DNA from: Candidatus Atribacteria bacterium
GTDB taxonomy: Bacteria > Atribacterota > Atribacteria > Atribacterales > Atribacteraceae
Direction: 5' to 3'
Assembly: GCA_026390275.1 (NCBI GenBank)
Contig: JAPLGF010000179.1
Coordinates: 1-16,559 of the forward strand
DNA: 16,559 nt
Notes under the pieces: model-generated
Seen by the model: the letters and a program-made list of their open reading frames with translations, nothing else
Told to the model about the DNA's origin: nothing
The model's database searches: none
Shown: positions 1-7,370 of the stretch, piece after piece
Layout of the letters: the number at the start of each line of letters is the position of its first letter
How positions within the stretch are numbered: position 1 is the stretch's first letter
Made by a program: the position numbers and the translations under genes

Positions 1-764
1 GTTCCCTGTTATTTGTATTTTTGTTTGTTTTTCTTGTATTATTCGGAGGGTGTCAATGGTTTGCCGATAATCCTATGTTTCCTAAAGCAAAAATGGATGT
101 TGTGGCGGAGATCCTTGACGAGAGTGGTGCTACTGTTACGAATGGAAAGGTAGGTATAATTTCTGTAACCAATATTGAGAGTTCCTCCACCGATACGAGT
201 ACTTCAACACAAGAAACGGCTTCGCATACTACTACAACAAATTCTTCCACGACAAATTCTGAAGTTGATACAAACCAAACAATTATTGGGGGCACCGGAG
301 GTTCAGGTTCTACTGTAGCTAATACAACAATTAACGCGACTGAAACACAAACCGTCAATACAGCTGATACTACTAACTCATCTGAACAATCGGATACTTC
401 CACTACAACAAATGCTGTTACTTTTGCCAGAGACGTCAAATTTACCTTTAAATCTCTTAACAATGTCGGAGCTGAAATTACAAAATGCCAGGTAATTTAT
501 AAAAGCTTATCTGGAACCTCTATTAGCTCCCTCACAAAAGTACTTGATGTTCATCAGAATGTCATTCCTTCAGGTTCTCCGATTGGGGCAATTTACACGC
601 AGGATAATGCCACGGTAATAGTGGAGATATTTGATCCAGTTATTGAAAATTATTTCACCACAAATAAAATAAGAATGGCCGAAGCTGACGTTACTTTTTT
701 TGGTACCGATTTTGCTGGTCATGATGTATTTTATTATAAAACGGTTTATATTCAAGCTTATTAA
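1..764 (+). CDS. Probable lipoprotein with Ser/Thr-rich linker, 5'-truncated
   Basis: The reading frame is open from the left edge to a TAA stop. The visible N-terminus is a hydrophobic Leu/Phe/Val stretch ending in LFGGC, which looks like a signal-peptide core and lipobox. No basic n-region is visible, so the true start lies left of the window. After the Cys come about 30 residues of mature domain, then a long linker (roughly residues 50-130 of the visible part) made almost entirely of Ser, Thr, Asn and Gln. A C-terminal domain of about 110 residues follows, rich in beta-type sequence, with an FFGTDFAGHDV segment near the end as seen in bacterial surface beta-sandwich modules. The gene is clearly more A+T-rich than everything downstream, which suggests different history or selection. 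I do not recognise the family. An exported, envelope-anchored role is inference from the signal and linker. Confidence 0.7.
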   Translation, partial: SLLFVFLFVFLVLFGGCQWFADNPMFPKAKMDVVAEILDESGATVTNGKVGIISVTNIESSSTDTSTSTQETASHTTTTNSSTTNSEVDTNQTIIGGTGGSGSTVANTTINATETQTVNTADTTNSSEQSDTSTTTNAVTFARDVKFTFKSLNNVGAEITKCQVIYKSLSGTSISSLTKVLDVHQNVIPSGSPIGAIYTQDNATVIVEIFDPVIENYFTTNKIRMAEADVTFFGTDFAGHDVFYYKTVYIQAY

Positions 765-822
765 GAACGACGAACTTTTTTGTTAATTAGAAAAGAAACT
801 AAAATCAAACTTTTAATATGTA

Positions 823-856
823 CCCTTTTTTCCTTCCTTATTAAATAGAAAAAGGG
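823..856 (+). promoter_or_regulatory. Inverted repeat over the aroK ribosome binding site
   Basis: CCCTTTTT (823-830) and AAAAAGGG (849-856) are perfect 8-base complements separated by 18 bases. The right arm contains the AGGG part of the aroK Shine-Dalgarno (GGGAG just before ATG 862). Folding in mRNA would hide that site. The stem is A/T-rich and weak, so chance is possible. No clean -35/-10 pair stands out in 765-861. Confidence 0.3.
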
Positions 857-861
857 AGAAG

Positions 862-1389
862 ATGATAGATAAAAACATTGCTCTCATCGGATTCATGGGA
901 TGTGGAAAGTCAACGGTGGGGAAGCTGCTCGCCCAGGAGCAGGGATGGAACTTTTTTGATAGTGATGAGTTAGTGGTAAGAAAAGCGGGATGTTCTATTC
1001 CGGAGATTTTTCAGAGATGGGGAGAGAAGAGTTTTCGGAAGTATGAAAGAGAAGTACTGGTGGAAGTTTCTGCCTGGAAGTCCATTGTTTTAGCCACGGG
1101 TGGGGGGTTACCCACAGGGGAAGTGAATTGGGAGATCCTCCACCATGGTTTTTATACGGTGTATTTAAAAGTGGATTTTGATGTTCTGTATGAGAGAATT
1201 CGCGGTGATGCGACTCGCCCGCTGTTAAAGAAATATGGAAGCAAGGAGAAATTACGGGAGCTTCATACCCAGCGACTCTACTGGTATGAAAAGGCTCATG
1301 TTATAATTGATGCCACTTATTTTTCTCAGATGGAGATCGTGAAGGACATAATACAACGTGCGGGACTTTCTGGTTCGGGTGGAGAATAA
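862..1389 (+). CDS. aroK: Shikimate kinase
   Basis: ATP-dependent phosphorylation of shikimate to shikimate 3-phosphate, fifth step of the shikimate pathway, cytosolic. The 175-residue length is normal. Seen in the protein: Walker A GFMGCGKST at residues 10-18, the DSD pair at 33-35 (Mg and shikimate contacts), FRKYE at 58-62 (shikimate-binding Arg), the ATGGGLP shikimate loop at 78-84, and the lid Arg in RGDATRPLL at about 114-122. A GGGAG Shine-Dalgarno lies just before the ATG. It is the first gene of the long plus-strand cluster and its 3' end overlaps aroB by 32 bases, implying translational coupling with the next pathway enzyme. Confidence 0.95.
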   Translation: MIDKNIALIGFMGCGKSTVGKLLAQEQGWNFFDSDELVVRKAGCSIPEIFQRWGEKSFRKYEREVLVEVSAWKSIVLATGGGLPTGEVNWEILHHGFYTVYLKVDFDVLYERIRGDATRPLLKKYGSKEKLRELHTQRLYWYEKAHVIIDATYFSQMEIVKDIIQRAGLSGSGGE

Positions 1390-2458
1390 GGCGTATCCAG
1401 TCATTGTTTGTTCCTCTCTTTTTTCCTCTCATGAATGGTTGAAACAGATTCAGTTTCCCTCAAGGAAAGGTGTCATCATCACCAATACTACGGTAGGACC
1501 CCTCTATGCAGAAAAGGTGAAAAAGCTTTTTGCAGAGGAAAAATTTGATCTTTCAGTGGTGGTGGTACCGGATGGGGAAGAGTACAAGGAGCTCGCCACA
1601 GCGGCAGAGATCTATCATGAGCTTTTAAGGGTAGAATGTGATCGCACCAGTTTCCTCATCGCCCTGGGGGGGGGAGTGATCACCGATATCACCGGGTTTG
1701 TGGCTTCAACCTATATGAGAGGAATTCCCTACTTTCAATTCCCTACCAGTCTTCTCGCCCAGGTGGATAGTTCCATTGGGGGAAAGACGGGGGTGAATCT
1801 CTCGGAAGGGAAGAACCTGGTAGGGACGTTTTATCAGCCGGAGGGAGTGTTTATCGGTCTGGATTTTCTGGAGACACTCCCGGAACGAGAGTATGTAGAA
1901 GGATGGAGTGAGATTGCCAAGGCTGCTTTTTTGAGGGGAGGGGACTTCCTGGCCTTGCTTTCCCCGAATGTTCATTCCATCCTGGCGAGAGATCCGGTGA
2001 TTCTGGAAGAGCTGGTTTTTCGTTCGGTTCATTTTAAAAAGGGTATTGTGGAAGAGGACGAAAAGGAAAAGGGGATCCGGGGTATCTTGAATTATGGGCA
2101 TACCCTGGGGCATGCGTTGGAAAAGACCTCAGGGTATGGAGTCTTGCGGCATGGGGAAGCAATCTCGGTGGGGATGATGGGAGCGATTCTGATTGCCGAA
2201 AAGATGGGATACGTTTCCGGAGATACCGTCGAGATGCAAAAAGAAATCCTGGAAAAGCTGGGTTTACCCGTGACTGTTCCTTATGCTGTCGATCGGGAAC
2301 AACTGGTTCAAACGCTTTTAAAAGATAAAAAAACGGTAGCAAGGAGTATCCGGTTGGTGCTGTTGAAGGATTTTGGAGATCCGATTTATGGGGTTCCCGT
2401 GGAATTCGAAACGGTTTTTGCAATACTACCCGCATTAATCGAGGAGGGACCATCATGA
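1358..2458 (+). CDS. aroB: 3-dehydroquinate synthase
   Basis: Converts DAHP to 3-dehydroquinate, second step of the shikimate pathway; NAD- and divalent-metal-dependent, cytosolic. The 366 residues fit the family. Visible signatures are PDGEEYKEL (about 71-79, NAD region), the glycine-rich GGGVITDITGF (about 103), PTSLLAQVDSSIGGKTGVN (about 130-148), and the metal ligands Glu in WSEIAKAA (about 184), His in NYGHTLGHALE (about 248) and His in RHGEAI (about 264). The start is GTG 1358, inside the end of aroK; no better start is available because the N-terminal strand VRDFLVRVENKAYPV is needed. The stop overlaps the aroQ start (ATGA). A run of nine G (1666-1674) encodes the GGG motif and is a potential slippage site, but the frame is intact. 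Confidence 0.95.
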   Translation: MRDFLVRVENKAYPVIVCSSLFSSHEWLKQIQFPSRKGVIITNTTVGPLYAEKVKKLFAEEKFDLSVVVVPDGEEYKELATAAEIYHELLRVECDRTSFLIALGGGVITDITGFVASTYMRGIPYFQFPTSLLAQVDSSIGGKTGVNLSEGKNLVGTFYQPEGVFIGLDFLETLPEREYVEGWSEIAKAAFLRGGDFLALLSPNVHSILARDPVILEELVFRSVHFKKGIVEEDEKEKGIRGILNYGHTLGHALEKTSGYGVLRHGEAISVGMMGAILIAEKMGYVSGDTVEMQKEILEKLGLPVTVPYAVDREQLVQTLLKDKKTVARSIRLVLLKDFGDPIYGVPVEFETVFAILPALIEEGPS

Positions 2459-2898
2459 AACTCCTCATTCTCTGGGGTCCGAACTTGAACCTTTTAGGAG
2501 AACGGGAAAAGGACGTTTATGGGACCAGAAGTATGGATGAAATCATTACCATTCTCTCGGAGGAAGCCACCAAACGGGACCTGGAAGTTGAGTTTTTCCA
2601 ATCGAATCATGAAGGGGCCATTATTGATATCATCCATGAGAAAAGGAAAGAAGTTGATGGTATAATAATCAATCCTGGTGCGTATACCCATACCAGCTAT
2701 GCCATACGAGACGCCTTGAGCGCGGTACGTATTCCCGCGATTGAGGTTCATATGTCCAATATCTATGCCCGGGAGGAATTCCGTCATCATTCTGTCATCG
2801 CACCGGTGTGCTGGGGACAAATCAGTGGTCTGGGATGGCAGGGGTATCTTTTGGCATTGAATGCCTTTTCACTGAACCGAAAAGACAGTGAAAAGTGA
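2455..2898 (+). CDS. aroQ: Type II 3-dehydroquinate dehydratase
   Basis: Dehydrates 3-dehydroquinate to 3-dehydroshikimate, third shikimate-pathway step; type II enzymes are small flavodoxin-fold dodecamers. The 147-residue length is typical. Seen: GPNLNLLGERE (8-18) with the active-site Arg17, the catalytic Tyr22 in DVYG, QSNHEG (substrate and catalytic loop), NPGAYTHTSYAIRDAL (Asn/His substrate contacts), EVHMSN (about 97-102) with the catalytic His, and a C-terminal Arg/His-rich segment. A GAGGAGGG Shine-Dalgarno sits 7 bases before the ATG, and the start overlaps the aroB stop by four bases. With aroK and aroB it covers three pathway steps; aroE, aroA and aroC are not in this window. Confidence 0.95.
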   Translation: MKLLILWGPNLNLLGEREKDVYGTRSMDEIITILSEEATKRDLEVEFFQSNHEGAIIDIIHEKRKEVDGIIINPGAYTHTSYAIRDALSAVRIPAIEVHMSNIYAREEFRHHSVIAPVCWGQISGLGWQGYLLALNAFSLNRKDSEK

Positions 2899-2952
2899 AA
2901 AGACAACTATACCAGTTCCTGAAACCAGTCTTTTTATAAAAGGGAGCAGAAG

Positions 2953-4017
2953 GTGATTGATACTGAACGAATAGAAAAACTCCGGCATCGTTTTCAGGAG
3001 AATGAAAATATCCCGATTCTTCTCACTGATTTGAGTAATATATTCTATCTTTCGGGTTTTACCGGTTCGTCGGCATTTCTGATAGTGTTTCCGGAAAAGA
3101 AACCTATTTTCTTGTGTGATGGACGGTATACCACCCAGGCGGAAGAGGAAGTGGGGGATGGGGCAGATATTGTCGGGTTTGATTATCGAATTTTTCAAAA
3201 AATAGCCGAGATCGTGGGTGACAATGGTTATAAAAGGATCTATTTTGAAACCAGCCTGAGCTATGCGCACTTCTCTTTGCTGCGGGAAACGGGGTTGGAT
3301 TGTATTCCGGCTCCGGCCTGGGTGGAAGAGATGCGGATGGTGAAGTCGGGCCAGGAAATCGAACAGGTGGAAGAAGCCCTGCATATCTCGGAAAGGGCTT
3401 TTCAAAAGATACGTGATCTTATCCGTCCGGGAATAAAAGAGAGGGATCTCTCGCTGGAACTGGAATACCAGATGGAGAAGTTGGGTGGCGATGACATTGC
3501 CTTTCCCACGATTATCGCTTCCGGGTCCCGTTCGGCGTTTCCTCATGCCAGGCCGACTGGGGCTACGGTTCAATCCGGTGACTGGTTAGTCCTGGATTGG
3601 GGAGCGAAGTATCACATGTACTGTGGAGATATTACCCGGACCGTGCTGGTGGGAGATGGGAATAGAAGCTGTTTTAATAAGTATTTTGATTTGGTCAGAA
3701 AGGCACAAATTCTCGCTCAGGAGTCGATCCGGGACGGAATGCTGGCGTCACAGGTTGACCGGCAAGCCCGCCAGTATTTGGAAGAGAATAAGGTGGCACA
3801 GCATTTTACCCACGGCCTGGGTCATGGAGTGGGGATCCAGATTCATGAAGCTCCCCGTCTCGGTCCAGCCGGTGATGTCATTTTGAAAGAAGGAATGGTG
3901 GTGACGGTGGAACCGGGGATCTATTTTCCCGGTCAGGGCGGAATCAGGTTGGAAAACATGGTGGTCGTGGGTAAGGATTCCTGTCGAATCTTGAATTCAC
4001 TTTCGGAAACAGCGTGA
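2953..4017 (+). CDS. pepP: Xaa-Pro aminopeptidase (M24B family)
   Basis: Removes N-terminal residues that precede proline; two-metal M24 'pita-bread' peptidase, cytosolic. The 354 residues match the short bacterial PepP/PepQ-type enzymes: an N-terminal creatinase-like domain (about 1-125) and a catalytic domain (about 130-354). The five metal ligands are all visible: Asp in LVLDWGAKY (about 214), Asp in GDITRT (about 225), His in GLGHGVG (about 289), Glu in TVEPGIY (about 320) and Glu in IRLEN (about 334). The substrate-site His in FPHARPT is also present. The start is GTG 2953 with GGGAG a few bases upstream. It lies directly upstream of efp, a common arrangement in Firmicutes-like genomes. 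PepP versus PepQ specificity cannot be settled by eye. Confidence 0.88.
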   Translation: MIDTERIEKLRHRFQENENIPILLTDLSNIFYLSGFTGSSAFLIVFPEKKPIFLCDGRYTTQAEEEVGDGADIVGFDYRIFQKIAEIVGDNGYKRIYFETSLSYAHFSLLRETGLDCIPAPAWVEEMRMVKSGQEIEQVEEALHISERAFQKIRDLIRPGIKERDLSLELEYQMEKLGGDDIAFPTIIASGSRSAFPHARPTGATVQSGDWLVLDWGAKYHMYCGDITRTVLVGDGNRSCFNKYFDLVRKAQILAQESIRDGMLASQVDRQARQYLEENKVAQHFTHGLGHGVGIQIHEAPRLGPAGDVILKEGMVVTVEPGIYFPGQGGIRLENMVVVGKDSCRILNSLSETA

Positions 4018-4032
4018 AAGGGAGGAATAAAT

Positions 4033-4599
4033 ATGGGGGATATTATCCAAAACACCAATTTGCGGGTCGGGACCTGCATTGATGTCGATGGAAATCTATA
4101 TATTGTTACCGCCTTTCAGCCGTCAAAATTCGGGAAATGGAGCTGGGTCACAAAAACCAAGCTGCGGGATATTAACACTGGATTAATCGTGGAAAAGGTC
4201 TTCAAACCAGGAGACAAGATCACCCGGGCGATTCTGGAAGGGAAAAAAGTTCAGTTCATGTATAAAGATGACAGTGGGTATCATTTTTTGGATTTGGAGT
4301 CGTATGAAGAGATCATCCTTTCCGTCGATCTGGTGGGTGATGCCAAAAATTATTTGGTGGAAAATCATGAAGTGGAAATTTTGGTCTACGGTGAACGATA
4401 CGTTTCCGTCACCTTGCCTTCTTACGTGGAACTCAAGGTGATTGAGGCTCCTCCCGGGGTGAAAGGTGACACGGCTTCCGGGGGATCGAAACTGGCGACC
4501 CTGGAAACGGGTATCGTGGTGCAGGTTCCTCTGTTCGTGAATCCCGGGGAGCTGTTGCGGATTGATACCCGAACCGGTGATTACTTAGAAAGGGCTTAA
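4033..4599 (+). CDS. efp: Translation elongation factor P, atypical tip loop
   Basis: EF-P binds between the P and E sites and relieves ribosome stalling at polyproline. The 188-residue length is normal for three beta-barrel domains. The family pattern is clear in KTKLRDINTGLIVEKVF (domain I), the central YVELKVIEAPPGVKGDTA and the C-terminal LATLETGIVVQVPLFVNPGE with RTGDYLERA. The start ATG has GGAGGA 6 bases upstream. The oddity is the domain I tip loop: where most EF-Ps have PGKGGAF or PGKGPAF, this one has PSKFGKWSW (residues 30-38). Lys32 keeps the Pro-x-Lys spacing, with a second Lys35 nearby, so the usual modified lysine may be shifted or unmodified. The C-terminal motifs argue for genuine EF-P rather than YeiP, though the loop is divergent. 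Confidence 0.92.
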   Translation: MGDIIQNTNLRVGTCIDVDGNLYIVTAFQPSKFGKWSWVTKTKLRDINTGLIVEKVFKPGDKITRAILEGKKVQFMYKDDSGYHFLDLESYEEIILSVDLVGDAKNYLVENHEVEILVYGERYVSVTLPSYVELKVIEAPPGVKGDTASGGSKLATLETGIVVQVPLFVNPGELLRIDTRTGDYLERA

Positions 4600-4604
4600 A
4601 AGGA

Positions 4605-4991
4605 ATGGCGAAGAATATTGAAATAGTTTTCCCGGAGGGAAGGGTGAGTTACTCACTTCGGGTGCTCCAAAAGTTGATAGAAAACATCATTCTTCAGATT
4701 CCGGGTGTCGATTCTCTGGAAAAGAATCCGGAAGAAAGCATTCGTTTAGAGAGTAAGAAGGATTTTGTCAATCTGAGTCTTTCTCTCAACCTGACCCTGG
4801 AAAAGAGAGTGCCCGAAATCGCCTGGGACCTACAGCGGGAATTGAAGGATACTCTTGAGCGGAAAACCGGTCTTAAAGTCGACCGGATTGATATCTATGT
4901 CCAGAGTTTTTCCTCTGTCGGTCTGAACGAAAATTTTGAAAGTTTACCCTTTGCCGTCTCCCGGGGATGGAGTCTCCCTCATGCGACATAA
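4605..4991 (+). CDS. Asp23/Gls24 family envelope stress protein
   Basis: A 128-residue protein of the Asp23/Gls24 family, recognised by GRVSYSLRVLQKLIENIILQIPGV at the N-terminus (shown here only as a motif region, residues 12-35), a central LSLSLNLTLEKRVPEIAWDLQRELK and the end segment KVDRIDIYVQ. Family members (such as YqhY and Asp23) are small cytosolic or membrane-associated proteins linked to envelope or lipid homeostasis; the biochemistry is unclear. YqhY-like genes commonly sit next to nusB, as here. The ATG follows the efp stop by 5 bases with only a close AAGG in front, so its translation is probably coupled to efp. The 3' end overlaps the nusB start by 11 bases. Confidence 0.8.
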   Translation: MAKNIEIVFPEGRVSYSLRVLQKLIENIILQIPGVDSLEKNPEESIRLESKKDFVNLSLSLNLTLEKRVPEIAWDLQRELKDTLERKTGLKVDRIDIYVQSFSSVGLNENFESLPFAVSRGWSLPHAT

Positions 4992-5502
4992 GGTCCGGGT
5001 GATCGCTCTCCAGGTTCTTTTTCAGAGAGATCTACGAAATATTTCGGTGAGAGAGGTATTAAAATATTTTAAAATACCAGAGGGCTGGGACCAACAAGAC
5101 AACCACCGGATGCCACCGGACAGTCAGGATCGGCCGGTTATCCGTAAGGAGCAACAACAGGATGACCGGGCTTTTTTCCTGCAGCTGATCCGGGGGGTGG
5201 AAGAACACCGGGAAGAGATCGATCGGGTGATTTCCTCTTTCAATGTGGAGTGGCCGCTCTTTCGGATGCCGACGGTGGACCGGAACATTTTACGGTTGGC
5301 GGTTTTTGAAATCCTCTATGTTCCCGAGATTTCGGTGGGGGTGACCATCAACGAAGCGGTGGAGTTGGCGAAAAAATACAGTACCGAAGATTCCGGAAAA
5401 TTCGTGAATGGTGTTTTAGGGAAACTGGTTCGTACCCGGGAGAGTGATAAGGTAACCATGCTATTCCCTGGCACCGGAAGAGCAATGAAAACGAATGGGT
5501 GA
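4981..5502 (+). CDS. nusB: Transcription antitermination factor NusB
   Basis: NusB with S10 (NusE) binds boxA RNA in antitermination of rRNA operons. The start is placed at ATG 4981 (MRHKVRVIALQVLFQRDL), since this matches the family N-terminus; the frame is open further upstream to 4936 but would add a non-homologous tail. The length is 173 residues against about 130-150 usually. The excess lies in a Gln/Asp/Pro-rich segment at about residues 36-58 (WDQQDNHRMPPDSQDR), between helices 1-2 and the core, and in a short C-terminal tail. The conserved C-terminal part is intact: MPTVDRNILRLAVFEIL, VTINEAVELAKKYS and KFVNGVLGKL. The stop overlaps the ispA GTG (GTGA). Confidence 0.9.
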   Translation: MRHKVRVIALQVLFQRDLRNISVREVLKYFKIPEGWDQQDNHRMPPDSQDRPVIRKEQQQDDRAFFLQLIRGVEEHREEIDRVISSFNVEWPLFRMPTVDRNILRLAVFEILYVPEISVGVTINEAVELAKKYSTEDSGKFVNGVLGKLVRTRESDKVTMLFPGTGRAMKTNG

Positions 5503-6398
5503 CAACAACGGACATCATTGAATATTTTAAGGAAAATTCGGAACTGGTGGATCACTTTTTAGAAGAAAAGCTGGTATTCTCAGAGTCTCCCACCCTTCTC
5601 ACCAATGCCCTGCGGTATGGGGTGATCGGAGGGGGAAAGAAGTTGCGGGCTTCTCTTCTCTTTGCCACCGCGGAGGGATATGGTGTTTCCCGGCAGGACC
5701 TGCTTCCCCTGGCGGCGGGGATTGAAATGATCCATTCTTTTTCCCTGGTACATGACGATCTGCCCAGCATGGATAATGATGATTTCCGGCGGGGAAAGCA
5801 TAGCCTGCACAAGGCCTACGGTGAGGCGATGGGAATTTTAGCCGGGGATGCGCTGTTGGTAGAAGGACTCAAGATATTTGTCAGCGATCCCTTTTTTCCC
5901 ACGACTCTGGGTTCCCGGAAGACGGTGAGATTTCTCGATGTACTTCTGGGTTCCCTGGGGGCAGAAGGCATGGTGGGGGGACAGGTGCTGGATGTGGAAT
6001 CCGAGGGGAAATCTGTGACCATGGAAGATGTCTACCGGATCTATCGCATGAAAACAGCCCGGTTTATTCAGGCCCCGATTCTCTGTGGGGCCATTGCGGG
6101 GGGAGCACCGGAAGAGGAGCAGGAAAAGTTCCGGACCTTTGGAATCCTGCTGGGAGAGTGTTTTCAAATGAAAGACGACATTCTGGATGTCACCGGTGAA
6201 AGTCGTACCCTGGGAAAGACTGCCGGAAAGGATTTTGAACAAGAGAAGGCCACATTGATAAAAGTGGTGGGTCTTGATGAGAGTTTGAGATTGATGAATG
6301 AAACCTTTGTTCAGGCCGAATCCGTTTTACAGAGCATCGGAAGGCCATTTTCTGTCCTGGATGAAATCGCCCGTTTTGCGATCTCCCGGGATCATTAG
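5499..6398 (+). CDS. ispA: Polyprenyl (farnesyl-type) diphosphate synthase
   Basis: Condenses IPP with allylic diphosphates to make farnesyl (C15) or related diphosphates for undecaprenyl and quinone precursors. The 299 residues are standard. Seen: GGKKLRASLL (about 46-55, IPP-binding), the first Asp-rich motif DDLPSMD with the two-residue insertion typical of bacterial enzymes, KTARFI, and the second Asp-rich motif FQMKDDILD. Phe at the fifth position before the first DD is the aromatic residue that limits chains near C15 in known enzymes, so farnesyl is more likely than geranylgeranyl product. The start is GTG 5499, overlapping the nusB stop. In many bacteria xseA/xseB precede it and dxs follows it; neither is here. 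Confidence 0.92.
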   Translation: MTTTDIIEYFKENSELVDHFLEEKLVFSESPTLLTNALRYGVIGGGKKLRASLLFATAEGYGVSRQDLLPLAAGIEMIHSFSLVHDDLPSMDNDDFRRGKHSLHKAYGEAMGILAGDALLVEGLKIFVSDPFFPTTLGSRKTVRFLDVLLGSLGAEGMVGGQVLDVESEGKSVTMEDVYRIYRMKTARFIQAPILCGAIAGGAPEEEQEKFRTFGILLGECFQMKDDILDVTGESRTLGKTAGKDFEQEKATLIKVVGLDESLRLMNETFVQAESVLQSIGRPFSVLDEIARFAISRDH

Positions 6399-6405
6399 CC
6401 AGGTT

Positions 6406-6419
6406 GAAAACATGTTTTC
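6406..6419. repeat. 14-bp perfect palindrome after ispA
   Basis: GAAAACATGTTTTC equals its own reverse complement and begins 8 bases after the ispA stop, in the largest gap (75 bases) of the gene cluster. The same gap also holds TCACC...GGTGA and GAGA...TCTC complementary pairs just before tlyA. No U-run follows, so this is not a terminator. It could be an operator-like site or chance. Confidence 0.35.
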
Positions 6420-6473
6420 TCCCCGGATAAGTATTCTTCAAAATCACCGGTGGACTGGTGAGAATCCTCTCTT

Positions 6474-7313
6474 GTGAGTGACCCCATGGGATGCAAGCCA
6501 ACGAAAATCCGTCTGGATGAGCTGCTCGTTCAAAAAGAACTCTGTGCGAGTCGTGAACAGGCCCGACGAGTCATCATGGCGGGCGAGGTGACCGTTGCGG
6601 GGTATCCCTTCCTCTTAAAACCTTCCACCCGGGTGAGGGGTGATGCTATGATCCAGGTCATTCAACCCCCGCGGTATGTCGGCCGGGGGGGTGAAAAACT
6701 GGAAAAAGCTCTCCAGGTTTTTCATCTTGATCCCACCGGAATGGTATTTGCCGATATTGGGGCATCCACCGGCGGTTTCACCGACTGCCTTCTGCAGCAT
6801 GGGGCGCAAAAAGTCTATGCCATTGATGTGGGGACCGGCCAGCTCCATGAGAGACTCCGGCATGATCCCCGGGTGGTGGTGATAGAACAGTGCAACGCCC
6901 GGTTTTTGAAAGGTTCCAACCTCGGTGAAATGGTGGATGGACTCACCATCGATGTTTCGTTCATCTCCCTGTGCCTGCTTTTCCCCCCCCTGCATGATCT
7001 TCTCAGGGAGAGGGGACCACTCATTGCCCTGATTAAACCTCAGTTTGAAGCCGGGCGGGAACTGGTGGGGAAGGGGGGAATCGTCAAAAAGAAAGAAACT
7101 CATGAGAAAGTCCTGAAGGGGGTTCTAACCGCTGCCCAGGAAGCCGGCTTTTCTTTTCGGTATCTCACCTGTTCTCCCATCCAGGGGAGGGAGGGAAATA
7201 TCGAATTTCTGGGTGACTGGATCAAAAAAGCCGATTTTTTTGATAAAAATCGAATAGAAGTTATAATAAAGGAAGTTGTGGAATCGGCCCATGAAACTTT
7301 TATGAGAAGTTAA
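6474..7313 (+). CDS. tlyA: TlyA-type rRNA 2'-O-methyltransferase / hemolysin A family
   Basis: TlyA enzymes methylate rRNA ribose (C1409 of 16S and/or C1920 of 23S) with SAM. An N-terminal S4 RNA-binding domain spans about residues 10-65 (IRLDELLVQKELCASREQA). A Rossmann RrmJ-like methyltransferase domain follows with SAM motif ADIGASTGGFTDCLL (about 98-112) and AIDVGTGQLH. The K-D-K-E catalytic set is visible: Lys in GRGGEKLEKAL, Asp in IDVSFISL, Lys in ALIKPQFE and Glu in GNIEFLG. GTG 6474 is the upstream start; ATG 6486 is an alternative, four residues shorter, and neither has a strong Shine-Dalgarno. Long homopolymers (seven G at 6685-6691, eight C at 6983-6990) keep the frame. The tlyA-nadK-recN order is widely conserved, usually with argR between, which is absent here. 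Confidence 0.92.
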   Translation: MSDPMGCKPTKIRLDELLVQKELCASREQARRVIMAGEVTVAGYPFLLKPSTRVRGDAMIQVIQPPRYVGRGGEKLEKALQVFHLDPTGMVFADIGASTGGFTDCLLQHGAQKVYAIDVGTGQLHERLRHDPRVVVIEQCNARFLKGSNLGEMVDGLTIDVSFISLCLLFPPLHDLLRERGPLIALIKPQFEAGRELVGKGGIVKKKETHEKVLKGVLTAAQEAGFSFRYLTCSPIQGREGNIEFLGDWIKKADFFDKNRIEVIIKEVVESAHETFMRS

Positions 7314-7370
7314 AAGGATGTTGCAACCAAAGAACTATAGAATGTGAAGCGCTGAAGTCAGGAGAATATT

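Noticed and set aside
53..463. 136-residue minus-strand ORF opposite the lipoprotein
   Set aside because: It is the complement of the Ser/Thr-rich linker (giving Val/Glu-rich sequence); no Shine-Dalgarno or family resemblance.
2869..3573. 234-residue minus-strand ORF opposite pepP
   Set aside because: pepP on the plus strand carries all catalytic residues; the minus product is Phe/Arg/His-rich with no motif.
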